NCBI RefSeq assembly: GCF_023544715.1
Contig: NZ_JAMJEZ010000025.1
Span: forward strand, 1 to 32,990
Source: Pseudomonas eutrophicaquae
Lineage (GTDB): Bacteria > Pseudomonadota > Gammaproteobacteria > Pseudomonadales > Pseudomonadaceae
Length of the DNA stretch: 32,990 nucleotides
Direction of reading: 5' to 3'
The first letter of the stretch is position 1. Every line of letters starts with the position of its first letter. The notes beneath the pieces were generated by a model that was not told the origin of the DNA, made no database searches, and worked only from the letters and a program-made list of their open reading frames with translations. Shown piece by piece: positions 14,698 to 25,927 of the stretch. Both the position numbers and the translations under genes were made by a program.

Positions 14698-15069
14698 ATG
14701 GCAACTATCAACCAGCTGGTGCGCCAGCCGCGCAAGCGCGTCACTGAAAAGAGTGACGTGCCGGCGCTGCAGAACTGCCCCCAGCGCCGCGGTGTTTGCA
14801 CCCGCGTATACACCACCACCCCGAAGAAGCCGAACTCGGCCCTGCGTAAGGTTTGCCGTGTGCGCCTGACCAACGGCTACGAAGTCGCTTCCTACATCGG
14901 TGGTGAAGGCCACAACCTCCAGGAGCACAGCGTTGTGCTGATCCGTGGCGGTCGTGTCAAGGACCTTCCGGGTGTGCGTTATCACACCGTGCGCGGTTCG
15001 CTGGATACCTCTGGCGTGAAGGATCGTAAGCAGGGTCGTTCCAAGTACGGCGCCAAGCGTCCGAAGTAA
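14698..15069 (+). CDS. rpsL: 30S ribosomal protein S12
   Basis: S12 sits at the decoding centre and controls accuracy. It has 123 residues, full length. K43 ([13 protein letters not shown]) and K88 ([13 protein letters not shown]) are wild type, so no classical streptomycin-resistance change is present. D89, the site of beta-methylthiolation by RimO, is also present. GGAG lies upstream of the ATG. First gene of the str operon; its own promoter and a leader attenuator precede it. Confidence 0.98.
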   Translation: MATINQLVRQPRKRVTEKSDVPALQNCPQRRGVCTRVYTTTPKKPNSALRKVCRVRLTNGYEVASYIGGEGHNLQEHSVVLIRGGRVKDLPGVRYHTVRGSLDTSGVKDRKQGRSKYGAKRPK

Positions 15070-15150
15070 TCGAATTCTTTTTGTCGAGTCGATAAGAGTA
15101 AGGTCGGGAGCATCCCGGGCTAACCTGAAGACCGTTTTGAGGGCTTATCA
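15070..15150 (+). promoter_or_regulatory. rpsL-rpsG spacer: candidate S7 translational control site
   Basis: In E. coli S7 represses its own synthesis by binding the S12-S7 spacer. The 81-base spacer here contains CGGGA/TCCCG (15105-15109 with 15113-15117) extended by GGT/ACC (15102-15104 with 15123-15125) with a GGCTA bulge. No sequence match to the E. coli site is claimed; the call rests on position and foldability. Confidence 0.35.
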
Positions 15151-15621
15151 ATGCCAAGACGTCGTGTAGCGGCCAAGCGTGAAATCCTGGCCGATCCGAA
15201 GTACGGAAGCCAGATTCTGGCCAAGTTCATGAACCACGTGATGGAAAGCGGCAAGAAGGCTGTCGCAGAGCGCATCGTTTACGGTGCCCTGGATACCGTC
15301 AAGCAGCGCAAGAACGTAGACCCCCTGGAAACCTTCGAGAAAGCACTCGACGCCATCGCTCCGCTGGTCGAAGTGAAGTCCCGCCGTGTCGGCGGTGCTA
15401 CCTACCAGGTTCCGGTCGAAGTTCGTCCGTCCCGTCGTAACGCACTGGCCATGCGTTGGCTGGTAGATTACGCGCGCAAGCGTGGTGAGAAGTCCATGGC
15501 CCTGCGCCTGGCGGGCGAGCTGATCGACGCCGCCGAAGGCAAGGGCGCTGCGGTGAAGAAGCGTGAAGACGTGCACCGTATGGCCGAGGCCAACAAGGCC
15601 TTCTCGCACTACCGTTTCTAA
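15151..15621 (+). CDS. rpsG: 30S ribosomal protein S7
   Basis: S7 nucleates assembly of the 30S head by binding the 3' domain of 16S rRNA and contacts E-site tRNA. It has 156 residues, the usual length for Pseudomonas. The N-terminal [19 protein letters not shown] and the central [23 protein letters not shown] motif (about 80-102) are characteristic. In the family it is the autogenous repressor of the str operon. fusA follows after 33 bases. Confidence 0.98.
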   Translation: MPRRRVAAKREILADPKYGSQILAKFMNHVMESGKKAVAERIVYGALDTVKQRKNVDPLETFEKALDAIAPLVEVKSRRVGGATYQVPVEVRPSRRNALAMRWLVDYARKRGEKSMALRLAGELIDAAEGKGAAVKKREDVHRMAEANKAFSHYRF

Positions 15622-15654
15622 GACTTGCGCGTCTAACCCAGCGAGGACCCAACT

Positions 15655-17775
15655 GTGGCCCGTACAACCCCTATTAACCGCTACCGGAACATCGGTATTT
15701 GCGCGCACGTGGATGCGGGCAAGACCACCACTACCGAGCGGGTACTGTTCTACACCGGCGTGAACCACAAGCTCGGCGAAGTGCACGACGGTGCTGCGAC
15801 CACCGACTGGATGGTGCAGGAGCAGGAGCGTGGTATCACCATCACCTCCGCTGCCGTGACCACCTTCTGGAAAGGTTCGCGCGGCCAGTACGACAACTAC
15901 CGCGTCAACGTGATCGATACCCCCGGTCACGTGGACTTCACCATTGAAGTAGAGCGCTCCCTGCGCGTGCTCGACGGTGCTGTCGTAGTGTTCTGCGGCA
16001 CCTCCGGCGTCGAACCGCAGTCGGAAACCGTATGGCGTCAGGCCAACAAGTACGGCGTTCCGCGTATCGTCTACGTCAACAAGATGGACCGCCAGGGTGC
16101 CAACTTCCTGCGCGTGGTTGAACAGATCAAGAAGCGCCTGGGTCACACTCCGGTGCCGGTCCAGCTGGCCATCGGCGCTGAAGAGAACTTCGTTGGTCAG
16201 ATCGACCTGATCAAGATGAAGGCGATTTACTGGAACGACGAAGACAAGGGCATGACCTACCGCGAGGAAGAGATTCCGGCGGAGCTGGCTGACCTGGCTG
16301 CTGAATATCGCTCGAACATGGTCGAGGCTGCTGCCGAAGCCAACGAAGAGCTGATGAACAAGTACCTCGAAGAAGGTGATCTGAGCAACGAAGAGATCAA
16401 GGCGGGCCTGCGTCAGCGCACCCTGGCTTGTGAAATCGTTCCGGCCGTCTGCGGTTCTTCGTTCAAGAACAAGGGCGTGCCGCTGGTTCTCGACGCCGTG
16501 ATCGACTTCCTGCCGGCTCCGGACGAAGTGGACGCCATCAAGGGTGTTCATCCGGATGACGACGAGAAGGTCGACGAGCGCAAGTCGTCCGACGACGAGC
16601 CGTTCGCCGCTCTGGCGTTCAAGATCGCTACCGACCCCTTCGTTGGTACTCTGACCTTCGTTCGCGTCTACTCGGGCGTGCTGTCTTCCGGCGACTCGGT
16701 GATCAACTCGGTCAAGGGCAAGAAAGAGCGCGTCGGCCGTATGGTGCAGATGCACGCCAACCAGCGCGACGAAATCAAGGAAGTCCGCGCCGGCGACATC
16801 GCTGCGCTGATCGGCATGAAGGACGTCACCACCGGTGACACCCTGTGCGACCTTGAGAAGCAGATCGTCCTCGAGCGCATGGACTTCCCGGAGCCGGTGA
16901 TTCACGTTGCCGTTGAGCCGAAGACCAAGGCTGATCAGGAAAAGATGGGTATCGCTCTGGGCAAGCTGGCTCAGGAAGACCCGTCGTTCCGCGTCAAGAC
17001 CGACGAAGAGTCCGGTCAGACCATCATTGGTGGTATGGGTGAGCTGCACCTAGACATCATCGTTGACCGTATGAAGCGCGAGTTCAATGTTGATGCCAAC
17101 ATCGGCAAGCCGCAGGTGGCTTACCGTGAGACCATCTCCAAGGACAACGTCGAGATCGAAGGCAAGTTTGTCCGTCAGTCCGGTGGTCGTGGTCAGTTCG
17201 GTCACTGCTGGATCCGCTTCTCGACTCCGGACGTGGACGAGAACGGTAACATCACCGAAGGCCTGGTCTTCACCAACGAGGTTGTGGGTGGTGTGGTTCC
17301 GAAGGAATACATCCCGGCGATCCAGAAAGGTGTCGAAGAGCAGATGAAGAACGGCGTAGTGGCCGGCTATCCGCTCATCGGCCTGAAGGCAACCGTGTTT
17401 GATGGTTCCTACCACGACGTCGACTCCAACGAAATGGCGTTCAAGGTCGCTGCCTCCATGGCAACCAAGCAGCTGGCCCAGAGGGGTGGCGGCAAGGTGC
17501 TCGAGCCGATCATGAAGGTCGAGGTCGTGACTCCGGAGGACTACATGGGCGACGTGATGGGTGACCTGAACCGTCGTCGTGGCCTGATCCAGGGTATGGA
17601 TGACAGCGTGTCCGGCAAGGTCATTCGCGCTGAAGTTCCGCTGGGTGAGATGTTCGGTTACGCTACCGATGTGCGTTCCATGTCTCAGGGTCGCGCAAGC
17701 TACTCCATGGAATTCTCCAAATACGCCGAAGCTCCGTCGAACATCGTCGAAGCACTGGTTAAGAAACAAGCTTGA
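15655..17775 (+). CDS. fusA: Elongation factor G
   Basis: EF-G is the GTPase that drives translocation and, with the recycling factor, ribosome splitting. It has 706 residues with a GTG start (GAGGA about 9 bases upstream). GTPase motifs: P-loop AHVDAGKT (17-24), DTPGH (88-92) and NKMD (142-145). Domain II begins near 300, and domains III-V follow with [14 protein letters not shown] near 460-473 and the C-terminal RGLIQGMDD. All five domains are present. It lies between rpsG and tuf in the normal str order. A single CTA codon at 17050 is one of the few rare codons. Confidence 0.98.
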   Translation: MARTTPINRYRNIGICAHVDAGKTTTTERVLFYTGVNHKLGEVHDGAATTDWMVQEQERGITITSAAVTTFWKGSRGQYDNYRVNVIDTPGHVDFTIEVERSLRVLDGAVVVFCGTSGVEPQSETVWRQANKYGVPRIVYVNKMDRQGANFLRVVEQIKKRLGHTPVPVQLAIGAEENFVGQIDLIKMKAIYWNDEDKGMTYREEEIPAELADLAAEYRSNMVEAAAEANEELMNKYLEEGDLSNEEIKAGLRQRTLACEIVPAVCGSSFKNKGVPLVLDAVIDFLPAPDEVDAIKGVHPDDDEKVDERKSSDDEPFAALAFKIATDPFVGTLTFVRVYSGVLSSGDSVINSVKGKKERVGRMVQMHANQRDEIKEVRAGDIAALIGMKDVTTGDTLCDLEKQIVLERMDFPEPVIHVAVEPKTKADQEKMGIALGKLAQEDPSFRVKTDEESGQTIIGGMGELHLDIIVDRMKREFNVDANIGKPQVAYRETISKDNVEIEGKFVRQSGGRGQFGHCWIRFSTPDVDENGNITEGLVFTNEVVGGVVPKEYIPAIQKGVEEQMKNGVVAGYPLIGLKATVFDGSYHDVDSNEMAFKVAASMATKQLAQRGGGKVLEPIMKVEVVTPEDYMGDVMGDLNRRRGLIQGMDDSVSGKVIRAEVPLGEMFGYATDVRSMSQGRASYSMEFSKYAEAPSNIVEALVKKQA

Positions 17776-17805
17776 TTCAGCCCTTTTAGCAAGAGGTTCA
17801 CTGTC

Positions 17806-18999
<1,194 letters not shown>

Positions 19000-19015
19000 T
19001 CGAGATCTGTTCCAG

Positions 19016-19050
19016 GAAAACCCCCGCTTGCGCGGGGGTTTTCTCGTTTA
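19016..19050 (+). terminator. Intrinsic terminator of the str operon
   Basis: GAAAACCCCCGC (19016-19027) pairs perfectly over 12 bp with GCGGGGGTTTTC (19032-19043) around TTGC, followed by TCGTTT. It begins 16 bases after the tuf stop. Confidence 0.93.
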
Positions 19051-19061
19051 CTGCCCATTGG

Positions 19062-19090
19062 TTGACACCCGGTGGGGGCGTCAGTACAAT
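19062..19090 (+). promoter_or_regulatory. S10 operon promoter
   Basis: TTGACA (19062-19067, full consensus) and TACAAT (19085-19090, five of six) are 17 bp apart, the best promoter match in the window. The predicted start is near 19097, leaving a leader of about 54 bases. That is far shorter than the E. coli S10 leader, and I see no L4-type hairpin set. Confidence 0.88.
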
Positions 19091-19132
19091 CGCGCCTCCT
19101 TTTACCGGGCGTAGTCCGTTCGGTGGGAATAG

Positions 19133-19462
<330 letters not shown>

Positions 19463-19547
19463 AATCCGTAAGGATTTTGGTCGTGTAACGCTCTGAAATG
19501 GGCGGCCATAGCGGGTGAAAGCCCCGTACACTCAAGAGGTTTAAGAC

Positions 19548-20177
19548 ATGACTATTGGTGTAGTCGGTCGTAAGTGCGGCATGACCCGCATTTTCACCGA
19601 AGAAGGTGTCTCTATTCCGGTTACGGTCATTGAAGTCGAACCGAATCGTGTCACCCAGTTCAAGAATGAAGAAAGCGATGGCTATCGCGCCGTACAGGTA
19701 ACTGTCGGTGAGCGTCGCGCTTCCCGTGTGACCAAGGCTCAGGCCGGTCACTTTGCCAAGGCCAACGTGGCTGCCGGTCGTACCGTTCTGGAGTTCCGCC
19801 TCGATGGCGAAGAGTTCCAGGCTGGCGATCAGCTCACTGTTGAGCAGTTCCAGGCGGGTCAACTGGTCGATGTGACTGGTCAGTCCAAGGGTAAAGGCTA
19901 CGCCGGTACCATCAAGCGCTGGAACTTCCGCGGCCAAGACAACACTCACGGTAACTCCGTGTCCCACCGTGCCCCGGGCTCCATCGGCCAGTGCCAGACT
20001 CCTGGTCGAGTGTTCAAGGGCAAGAAGATGTCCGGTCATCTGGGCGCCGAGCGTGTGACTGTGCAGTCCCTAGAAGTTGTCCGTGTCGATGCCGAACGCA
20101 ACCTGCTGCTGGTCAAGGGCGCTGTCCCGGGTGCCACCGGTGGTGACGTGATCGTGCGTCCGGCTGCCAAGGCTTAA
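19548..20177 (+). CDS. rplC: 50S ribosomal protein L3
   Basis: L3 is one of the two proteins that start 50S assembly; its long loop reaches the peptidyl-transferase centre. It has 209 residues. [14 protein letters not shown] opens the chain, [18 protein letters not shown] and [21 protein letters not shown] form the central loop, and Q150 corresponds to the glutamine methylated by PrmB in E. coli. The C-terminus [19 protein letters not shown] is standard. rplD follows after 15 bases. Confidence 0.98.
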   Translation: MTIGVVGRKCGMTRIFTEEGVSIPVTVIEVEPNRVTQFKNEESDGYRAVQVTVGERRASRVTKAQAGHFAKANVAAGRTVLEFRLDGEEFQAGDQLTVEQFQAGQLVDVTGQSKGKGYAGTIKRWNFRGQDNTHGNSVSHRAPGSIGQCQTPGRVFKGKKMSGHLGAERVTVQSLEVVRVDAERNLLLVKGAVPGATGGDVIVRPAAKA

Positions 20178-20192
20178 GGGGAGATTCGAGAG

Positions 20193-20795
20193 ATGCAACT
20201 GAATGTGAACGGTGCGCAGGCGATCGAAGTCTCCGAGCGCACCTTTGGTGGCGAGTTCAACGAGACCTTGGTGCACCAGGCTGTTGTTGCCTACATGGCG
20301 GGTGGTCGTCAGGGTACCCGTGCCCAGCTGACCCGCTCCGAAGTGCGTGGCGGTGGTAAGAAGCCGTGGCGCCAGAAAGGTTCGGGCCGCGCCCGTGCTG
20401 GCTCCATCCGCAGCCCCATCTGGCGCTCGGGTGGTGTGACCTTCGCAGCCAAGCCGCAGGATCACTCCCAGAAGCTCAACAAGAAGATGTACCGCGCGGC
20501 CATGCGCTCGATTCTGAGCGAGCTGGTGCGTCAGGAGCGTCTGGTTGTTGTTGCAGATTTTGCTGTTGAAGCGCCGAAGACCAAGGCTCTGGTCAGCAAG
20601 CTGGGCGGCCTGGGCCTCTCCGACGTGCTGATCGTGACTGACGCTGTCGATGAGAACCTGTACCTGGCTGCGCGCAACCTGCCGCATGTCGACGTTCGTG
20701 ACGTGCAGGGCTCTGATCCGGTCAGCCTGATCGCCTACGACAAGGTGCTGGTCACCGTGTCCGCCGTGAAGAAATTCGAGGAGCTGCTGGGATGA
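20193..20795 (+). CDS. rplD: 50S ribosomal protein L4
   Basis: L4 is an early-assembly 50S protein whose extended loop lines the exit tunnel near the macrolide site. In enterobacteria it also represses the S10 operon, but the short leader here gives no sign of that control. It has 200 residues. The tunnel loop is visible as [30 protein letters not shown] at about 41-70. Its stop overlaps the rplW start by four bases (ATGA). Confidence 0.98.
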   Translation: MQLNVNGAQAIEVSERTFGGEFNETLVHQAVVAYMAGGRQGTRAQLTRSEVRGGGKKPWRQKGSGRARAGSIRSPIWRSGGVTFAAKPQDHSQKLNKKMYRAAMRSILSELVRQERLVVVADFAVEAPKTKALVSKLGGLGLSDVLIVTDAVDENLYLAARNLPHVDVRDVQGSDPVSLIAYDKVLVTVSAVKKFEELLG

Positions 20796-21094
20796 ACCAA
20801 GAACGCGTATTCAAAGTGCTGGTTGGCCCGCATATCTCCGAGAAGGCCACCACCCTTGCCGATGGCAAGAGCCAGTTCGTCTTCAAGGTTGCAACCGATG
20901 CAACCAAGCTGGAAATCAAGAAGGCCGTTGAAACCCTGTTCGGCGTGAAGGTGGAGCGTGTCAGCACCCTGAACGTCAAGGGCAAGACCAAGCGCACCGT
21001 GCGTGGTTTCGGTAAGCGCAACGACTGGAAAAAGGCTTATATCGCCCTCCAGCCGGGCCAGGACCTCGATTTCACCAGCGGCGCCGCTGAGTAA
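20792..21094 (+). CDS. rplW: 50S ribosomal protein L23
   Basis: L23 lies at the tunnel exit and is the docking site for trigger factor and signal recognition particle. It has 100 residues with the N-terminal motif [12 protein letters not shown] and the extended loop [22 protein letters not shown]. It is translationally coupled to rplD by an ATGA overlap and is followed by rplB after 14 bases. Confidence 0.98.
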   Translation: MNQERVFKVLVGPHISEKATTLADGKSQFVFKVATDATKLEIKKAVETLFGVKVERVSTLNVKGKTKRTVRGFGKRNDWKKAYIALQPGQDLDFTSGAAE

Positions 21095-21108
21095 GGTAGG
21101 AGTGCACC

Positions 21109-21933
21109 ATGGCAATCGTTAAATGCAAGCCGACTTCCGCTGGCCGCCGCTTCGTGGTCAAGGTGGTCAATGCTGACCTGCACAAGGGCGCTCCGCACGC
21201 TCCGCTGGTCGAGAAAAAGAGCAAGACCGGTGGTCGTAACAATAACGGCCGCATCACCACTCGCCACATTGGTGGTGGTCACAAGCAGCACTATCGACTG
21301 GTTGACTTCCGTCGCAATGACAAAGATGGCATCCCTGCCACTGTCGAGCGTATCGAATACGACCCAAACCGTACCGCCCACATCGCTCTGCTCAAGTATG
21401 CCGATGGTGAGCGTCGCTATATCATCGCTCCGAAGGGTGTGAGTGCTGGCGATCAGCTGGTGGCTGGTGTGCATGCACCGATCAAGGCGGGCAACTCCCT
21501 GCCACTGCGTAACATTCCGGTTGGTTCTACCATTCACGGTATCGAGCTGAAGCCAGGCAAGGGCGCTCAGATCGCGCGCTCCGCCGGTGCTTCCGTGCAG
21601 CTGGTGGCGCGTGAGGGTGCTTACGTAACCCTGCGTCTGCGCTCTGGTGAAGTACGCAAGGTGCTGGCTGAGTGCCGCGCTACCCTGGGCGAAGTGTCCA
21701 ACGGTGAGCACAGCCTGCGTTCGCTGGGCAAGGCCGGTGCCAAGCGTTGGAAGGGCATCCGTCCGACCGTTCGTGGTGCTGCCATGAACCCGGTCGATCA
21801 CCCGCATGGTGGTGGTGAGGGTCGTACCTCCGGTGGCCGTCATCCGGTGTCGCCGTGGGGCTTCCCGACCAAGGGCGCGAAGACCCGCACCAACAAGCGC
21901 ACCGACAACATGATTGTCCGTCGCCGCAAGTAA
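21109..21933 (+). CDS. rplB: 50S ribosomal protein L2
   Basis: L2 is the most conserved 50S protein; it is needed for subunit joining and peptidyl transfer. It has 274 residues. The [27 protein letters not shown] segment (about 38-64) and the hallmark DHPHGGGEG (230-238, with H231 matching the functionally important E. coli H229) are present. It has a good ribosome site (TAGGAG) and is followed by rpsS after 16 bases. Confidence 0.98.
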   Translation: MAIVKCKPTSAGRRFVVKVVNADLHKGAPHAPLVEKKSKTGGRNNNGRITTRHIGGGHKQHYRLVDFRRNDKDGIPATVERIEYDPNRTAHIALLKYADGERRYIIAPKGVSAGDQLVAGVHAPIKAGNSLPLRNIPVGSTIHGIELKPGKGAQIARSAGASVQLVAREGAYVTLRLRSGEVRKVLAECRATLGEVSNGEHSLRSLGKAGAKRWKGIRPTVRGAAMNPVDHPHGGGEGRTSGGRHPVSPWGFPTKGAKTRTNKRTDNMIVRRRK

Positions 21934-21949
21934 TTAGAGGGATACGACA

Positions 21950-22225
21950 GTGCCGCGTTCTCTGAAAAAAGGTCCGTTTATCGATCTTCACCTGATCAAG
22001 AAGATCGAAGTGGCGGTGGAAAAGAATGACCGTAAGCCGATCAAGACCTGGTCGCGTCGTTCGATGATTCTGCCGCAGATGGTCGGTCTGACCATCGCCG
22101 TGCATAACGGCCGTCAACATGTCCCGGTTCTGGTGAACGAAGACATGGTCGGTCACAAACTGGGCGAGTTTGCCGCTACCCGCACCTACCGCGGGCACGT
22201 GGCAGACAAGAAAGCCAAGCGTTAA
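21950..22225 (+). CDS. rpsS: 30S ribosomal protein S19
   Basis: S19 complexes with S13 in the 30S head near the A-site tRNA. It has 91 residues and a GTG start (AGAGGG upstream). The N-terminus [14 protein letters not shown] and the core [27 protein letters not shown] with the C-terminal [12 protein letters not shown] are all typical. Confidence 0.98.
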   Translation: MPRSLKKGPFIDLHLIKKIEVAVEKNDRKPIKTWSRRSMILPQMVGLTIAVHNGRQHVPVLVNEDMVGHKLGEFAATRTYRGHVADKKAKR

Positions 22226-22236
22226 GGGGTAAGGAA

Positions 22237-22569
22237 ATGGAAGTAGCCGCTAAGTTGTCGGGCGCTCGCATCTCCGCCCAGAAAGCCCGCTTGGTCGCTG
22301 ACCAGATTCGTGGGAAGAAAGTGGGTGATGCGCTCAATCTGCTGACCTTCAGCAGCAAGAAAGCCGCCGCGATCATCAAGAAAGTGCTGGAGTCGGCCGT
22401 GGCCAACGCTGAGCACAACGAAGGCGCTGACGTGGATGACCTGAAGGTCAGCACCGTCTTCGTCAACGAAGGGCGTTCGCTGAAGCGCATCATGCCGCGT
22501 GCCAAAGGCCGTGCTGATCGCATCGTCAAGCGGTCTTGCCATATCACTGTCAAGGTTGCGGACAAGTAA
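22237..22569 (+). CDS. rplV: 50S ribosomal protein L22
   Basis: L22 spans the 50S subunit, and its beta-hairpin reaches the narrow part of the exit tunnel near L4. It has 110 residues. [25 protein letters not shown] opens the chain, and the hairpin segment [22 protein letters not shown] is intact, without the insertions or deletions linked to macrolide resistance. It starts 11 bases after rpsS. Confidence 0.98.
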   Translation: MEVAAKLSGARISAQKARLVADQIRGKKVGDALNLLTFSSKKAAAIIKKVLESAVANAEHNEGADVDDLKVSTVFVNEGRSLKRIMPRAKGRADRIVKRSCHITVKVADK

Positions 22570-22582
22570 CGGAGTCGATCAG

Positions 22583-23269
22583 ATGGGTCAGAAAGTACAT
22601 CCCACTGGCATTCGCCTGGGCATCGTCAAGGAGCACACCTCGGTCTGGTACGCTGACAAGCGCCAGTACGCGGACTATCTGTTCGCCGACCTGCAGGTCC
22701 GTGAATACCTCCAAGACAAACTAAAAAGCGCGTCCGTAAGCCGTATCGACATCGCTCGTCCGGCTCAGACTGCACGCATCACCATCCACACCGCCCGTCC
22801 CGGTATCGTAATCGGCAAGAAAGGTGAGGATGTTGAGAAGCTGCGTCAGGACCTGACCAAGCAGATGGGTGTGCCGGTGCACATCAACATCGAAGAGATC
22901 CGCAAGCCGGAACTCGATGCCATGCTGGTTGCACAGAGTGTGGCTCAGCAGCTGGAGCGTCGCGTAATGTTCCGTCGCGCCATGAAGCGTGCGGTGCAGA
23001 ACGCCATGCGTATTGGTGCCAAGGGCATCAAGATCCAGGTGAGTGGTCGTCTGGGCGGTGCAGAAATTGCCCGTACCGAGTGGTACCGCGAAGGTCGTGT
23101 GCCCCTGCACACCCTGCGTGCCGACATCGACTACAACACCTACGAAGCGCACACTACCTACGGTGTGATCGGTGTCAAGGTTTGGATCTTCAAGGGCGAG
23201 GTCATCGGTGGCCAGCACGAAGAGCTCAAGCCTACAGCACCCGCTTCGCGCAAAAAAGCTGCTAAGTAA
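22583..23269 (+). CDS. rpsC: 30S ribosomal protein S3
   Basis: S3 forms the mRNA entry channel with S4 and S5. Start chosen at ATG 22583 (228 residues) because GGAG lies at 22571-22574 and the family N-terminus [14 protein letters not shown] begins there; a longer frame reaching back to 22499 overlaps rplV. The KH domain carries [21 protein letters not shown] at about 71-91, with the GKKG loop. The C-terminal domain [32 protein letters not shown]-type segment (about 153-184) is present. Confidence 0.98.
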   Translation: MGQKVHPTGIRLGIVKEHTSVWYADKRQYADYLFADLQVREYLQDKLKSASVSRIDIARPAQTARITIHTARPGIVIGKKGEDVEKLRQDLTKQMGVPVHINIEEIRKPELDAMLVAQSVAQQLERRVMFRRAMKRAVQNAMRIGAKGIKIQVSGRLGGAEIARTEWYREGRVPLHTLRADIDYNTYEAHTTYGVIGVKVWIFKGEVIGGQHEELKPTAPASRKKAAK

Positions 23270-23283
23270 GAGGAGTACGCAAC

Positions 23284-23697
23284 ATGCTGCAACCCAAGCG
23301 TACGAAATTCCGCAAGCAGATGACCGGTCACAACCGTGGCCTGGCTCACCGCGGTAGCAAGGTCAGCTTCGGCGAGTTCGCCCTGAAAGCTGTCAGCCGC
23401 GGCCGTCTGACTGCGCGTCAAATCGAATCCGCACGTCGTGCCCTGACTCGCCATGTGAAGCGTGGTGGCAAGATCTGGATCCGTGTATTCCCCGATAAGC
23501 CTGTCACCAAGAAGCCCCTGGAAGTGCGTATGGGTAAAGGTAAGGGTAGCGTGGAGTACTGGGTGGCCCTGATTCAACCGGGCAAGGTCCTGTACGAGAT
23601 CGAGGGTGTTTCCGAGGAGCTGGCTCGCGAGGCGTTCGCCCTGGCTGCTGCAAAGCTGCCGCTCGAGACCACCTTTGTTAAGCGGACGGTGATGTGA
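23284..23697 (+). CDS. rplP: 50S ribosomal protein L16
   Basis: L16 is a late-assembly 50S protein near the A site and the peptidyl-transferase centre. It has 137 residues. [19 protein letters not shown] opens the chain; [15 protein letters not shown] (81-95) contains R82, equivalent to the arginine hydroxylated by RoxA/YcfD in E. coli. Its TGA stop shares one base with the rpmC ATG, giving tight translational coupling. Confidence 0.98.
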
Positions 23698-23888
23698 TGA
23701 AAGCGAACGAACTTCGTGAAAAATCCGTTGAGCAGCTGAACGAGCAATTGCTCGGCCTGCTGCGCGACCAGTTCAATCTGCGCATGCAGAAAGCAACTGG
23801 CCAGTTGGGGCAGTCTCACCTGCTCTCGCAAGTGAAGCGCGATATTGCTCGCGTGAAAACTGTGCTCAACCAGCAAGCAGGTAAGTGA
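23697..23888 (+). CDS. rpmC: 50S ribosomal protein L29
   Basis: L29 is a small helical protein beside L23 at the tunnel exit. I chose ATG 23697 (63 residues, [14 protein letters not shown]) rather than the in-frame GTG one codon earlier, since this is the known Pseudomonas N-terminus. The sequence is two long helices with the signature [11 protein letters not shown] and a lysine/arginine-rich C-terminus. It overlaps rplP by one base and is followed by rpsQ after two bases. Confidence 0.97.
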
Positions 23889-23890
23889 TC

Positions 23891-24157
23891 ATGGCTGAAG
23901 CTCAGAACACCGTCCGTACGCTGACCGGTAAAGTCGTCAGCAACAAGATGGACAAAACCATCACCGTACTGATCGAGCGTCGCGTCAAGCACCCGATCTA
24001 CGGCAAATACGTGAAGCGCTCGACCAAGCTGCACGCTCACGACGAGACCAACCAGTGCCGCATGGGTGACCTGGTCACCATTCGCGAGACGCGTCCGCTG
24101 GCCAAGACCAAGGCCTGGACCCTGGTTGAAGTCGTCGAACGTGCCGTGGAAGTCTAA
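23891..24157 (+). CDS. rpsQ: 30S ribosomal protein S17
   Basis: S17 is a primary 16S-binding protein with an OB fold. ATG 23891 is chosen (88 residues, [17 protein letters not shown]); an in-frame GTG two codons earlier overlaps the rpmC stop. VERRVKHP-type segment [25 protein letters not shown] and the C-terminal [18 protein letters not shown] are typical. Last gene of the S10 cluster in E. coli, but here rplN follows after 22 bases with no terminator. Confidence 0.97.
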   Translation: MAEAQNTVRTLTGKVVSNKMDKTITVLIERRVKHPIYGKYVKRSTKLHAHDETNQCRMGDLVTIRETRPLAKTKAWTLVEVVERAVEV

Positions 24158-24179
24158 GGACTAAGGGTCGGAGAAAGAT

Positions 24180-24548
24180 ATGATTCAGACTCAATCCATG
24201 CTCGACGTCGCTGATAACAGCGGTGCTCGTCGCGTCATGTGCATCAAGGTGCTCGGCGGTTCGCATCGTCGTTACGCCGGCATTGGTGACATCATCAAGG
24301 TGACCGTCAAGGAAGCGATTCCGCGCGGCAAGGTCAAGAAAGGCCAGGTGATGAGCGCCGTCGTAGTGCGTACCCGTCACGGTGTGCGTCGTCCGGATGG
24401 CTCGATCATCCGCTTTGACGGTAACGCTGCGGTCCTGCTCAACAACAAGCAGGAGCCCATCGGCACCCGTATCTTTGGCCCGGTGACTCGTGAACTTCGC
24501 GGTGAGAAGTTCATGAAGATTGTCTCCCTGGCCCCCGAAGTGCTGTAA
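24180..24548 (+). CDS. rplN: 50S ribosomal protein L14
   Basis: L14 forms an intersubunit bridge and binds the silencing factor RsfS. It has 122 residues. [27 protein letters not shown] at the start and the loop [25 protein letters not shown] are standard. It begins the spc cluster; the 22-base gap from rpsQ shows no promoter or terminator, so it continues the S10 transcript. Confidence 0.98.
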   Translation: MIQTQSMLDVADNSGARRVMCIKVLGGSHRRYAGIGDIIKVTVKEAIPRGKVKKGQVMSAVVVRTRHGVRRPDGSIIRFDGNAAVLLNNKQEPIGTRIFGPVTRELRGEKFMKIVSLAPEVL

Positions 24549-24560
24549 GGAGAAGCCGTC

Positions 24561-24875
24561 ATGCAAAAGATTCGTCGTGACGACGAGGTCATCGTCATCG
24601 CCGGCAAGGACAAGGGCAAGCGCGGCAAGGTGCTGAAGGTCCTCGCTGACGACCGCCTGGTCGTAGGTGGTGTGAACCTGATCAAGCGCCATACCAAGCC
24701 GAACCCCATGCTGGGTGTTCAGGGTGGTATTGTCGAGAAGGAAGCCCCCCTGCACGTCTCCAACGTTGCCATCTTCAACCCGGAAACCAGCAAGGCTGAC
24801 CGCGTTGGCTTCAAGGTCGAGGAAGGCAAGAAAATTCGTGTCTTCAAGTCGACCCAGAAGCCGGTTGGCGCTTGA
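24561..24875 (+). CDS. rplX: 50S ribosomal protein L24
   Basis: L24 initiates 50S assembly together with L3 and sits near the tunnel exit. It has 104 residues, with a KOW motif at the N-terminus ([21 protein letters not shown], about 6-26) and [14 protein letters not shown] after it. It starts 12 bases after rplN with AAGGAG upstream of the ATG. Confidence 0.98.
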   Translation: MQKIRRDDEVIVIAGKDKGKRGKVLKVLADDRLVVGGVNLIKRHTKPNPMLGVQGGIVEKEAPLHVSNVAIFNPETSKADRVGFKVEEGKKIRVFKSTQKPVGA

Positions 24876-24894
24876 GACTGCTAGGTAAAACACC

Positions 24895-25434
24895 ATGGCA
24901 CGATTGAAAGAGATTTACCGGAACGAAATCGCTCCCAAGCTGAAAGAACAGCTCCAGCTGGGTAACGTGATGGAAATTCCGCGCATCACCAAAATCACCC
25001 TGAACATGGGCCTGGGCGAAGCAATCGGTGACAAGAAGGTCATCGAGAACGCGCTCGGCGACATGGAGAAGATTGCTGGTCAAAAGCCGGTGGTCACCTA
25101 TGCTCGCAAGTCCATTGCCGGTTTCAAGGTCCGCGAGGGCTGGCCGATCGGTCTCAAGGTGACCCTGCGTGGCGATCGTATGTACGAGTTCCTCGATCGT
25201 CTGCTAACTATCTCCCTGCCGCGCGTGCGTGACTTCCGCGGTCTGAGTGCCAAGTCCTTCGATGGTCGTGGCAACTACAGCATGGGTGTGAAGGAGCAGA
25301 TCATCTTCCCGGAAATCGATTACGACAAGATTGATGCGCTGCGTGGCATGGACATTACCCTGACCACCACAGCCCGTAACGATGATGAAGGTCGCGCACT
25401 GCTGCGTGCTTTCAACTTCCCGTTCCGTAACTGA
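24895..25434 (+). CDS. rplE: 50S ribosomal protein L5
   Basis: L5 binds 5S rRNA in the central protuberance and contacts S13 across the subunit interface. It has 179 residues. [16 protein letters not shown] and [22 protein letters not shown] are conserved, as is [33 protein letters not shown]. In E. coli the S8 repressor site lies around this start codon; I could not identify such a site in the short 19-base gap. Confidence 0.98.
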   Translation: MARLKEIYRNEIAPKLKEQLQLGNVMEIPRITKITLNMGLGEAIGDKKVIENALGDMEKIAGQKPVVTYARKSIAGFKVREGWPIGLKVTLRGDRMYEFLDRLLTISLPRVRDFRGLSAKSFDGRGNYSMGVKEQIIFPEIDYDKIDALRGMDITLTTTARNDDEGRALLRAFNFPFRN

Positions 25435-25447
25435 GTGGAGTAGGAAA

Positions 25448-25753
25448 ATGGCCAAGACAAGCATGAAGAACCGCGAGCTGAAGCGTCAGCAGACGGTTGC
25501 CAAGTACGCCAAAAAGCGTGCCGAGCTGAAAGCCACTATTGCCAGCCCGAACTCCACTCCGGAGCAGCGCTGGGAAGCCCTGGTTGCCCTGCAAAAGCAG
25601 CCGCGTGATGCCTCGCCTTGCCGTCTGCGCAATCGTTGCCGCGTGACCGGCCGTCCGCACGGCTACTACCGCAAGTTCGGTCTGAGCCGTATCAAGCTGC
25701 GCGAAGCGGCAATGCGTGGCGACGTGCCGGGTTTGGTCAAGGCCAGCTGGTAA
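25448..25753 (+). CDS. rpsN: 30S ribosomal protein S14 (long form)
   Basis: S14 is a 30S head protein. Start chosen at ATG 25448 (101 residues, [15 protein letters not shown]) with TAGG upstream; the upstream frame overlaps rplE. It is the long form typical of proteobacteria, with the C-terminal core [24 protein letters not shown] but not the four-cysteine zinc knuckle of the short form. It is followed by a 174-base spacer with a terminator-like hairpin, a promoter and a second T-run hairpin. Confidence 0.97.
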   Translation: MAKTSMKNRELKRQQTVAKYAKKRAELKATIASPNSTPEQRWEALVALQKQPRDASPCRLRNRCRVTGRPHGYYRKFGLSRIKLREAAMRGDVPGLVKASW

Positions 25754-25793
25754 TCGTCCGGGGGTGGCTTGTTCACTCCCTTGCGTTGTCACC

Positions 25794-25826
25794 AATCAAG
25801 CCCCGCAAGGGGCTTGATTCGTTTCT
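25794..25826 (+). terminator. Terminator-like hairpin between rpsN and rpsH
   Basis: AATCAAGCCCC (25794-25804) pairs perfectly over 11 bp with GGGGCTTGATT (25809-25819) around a GCAA tetraloop, followed by CGTTTCT. It lies 40 bases after rpsN in the middle of what is normally one continuous operon. The T-run is weak, so termination may be partial. Confidence 0.7.
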
Positions 25827-25842
25827 ACCCGATCACTAGAAT
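25814..25842 (+). promoter_or_regulatory. Internal promoter for rpsH and the distal spc genes
   Basis: TTGATT (25814-25819) and TAGAAT (25837-25842) are 17 bp apart. The -35 box is the last six bases of the preceding hairpin's 3' arm. The predicted start is near 25849, 79 bases before rpsH. Confidence 0.65.
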
Positions 25843-25861
25843 GTCGGGCTCGCCTGCGTCC

Positions 25862-25907
25862 AGCCTTCTGGTTGGCCTCAGGCATATATGGCCGAAAGGC
25901 TTTTTTT
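25862..25907 (+). terminator. Leader terminator/attenuator upstream of rpsH
   Basis: AGCCTT (25862-25867) pairs with AAGGCT (25896-25901), and TTGGCC (25872-25877) pairs with GGCCGA (25890-25895, one G.U), a 12-bp stem with one CTGG bulge. Seven T follow (25901-25907). It looks like an intrinsic terminator placed 21 bases before the rpsH start codon, within the predicted leader. Confidence 0.75.
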
Positions 25908-25927
25908 GTTTCAGGAGCATCAAGCCC

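Noticed and set aside
14820-14965. Streptomycin-resistance changes in rpsL
   Set aside because: K43 and K88 are both wild type.
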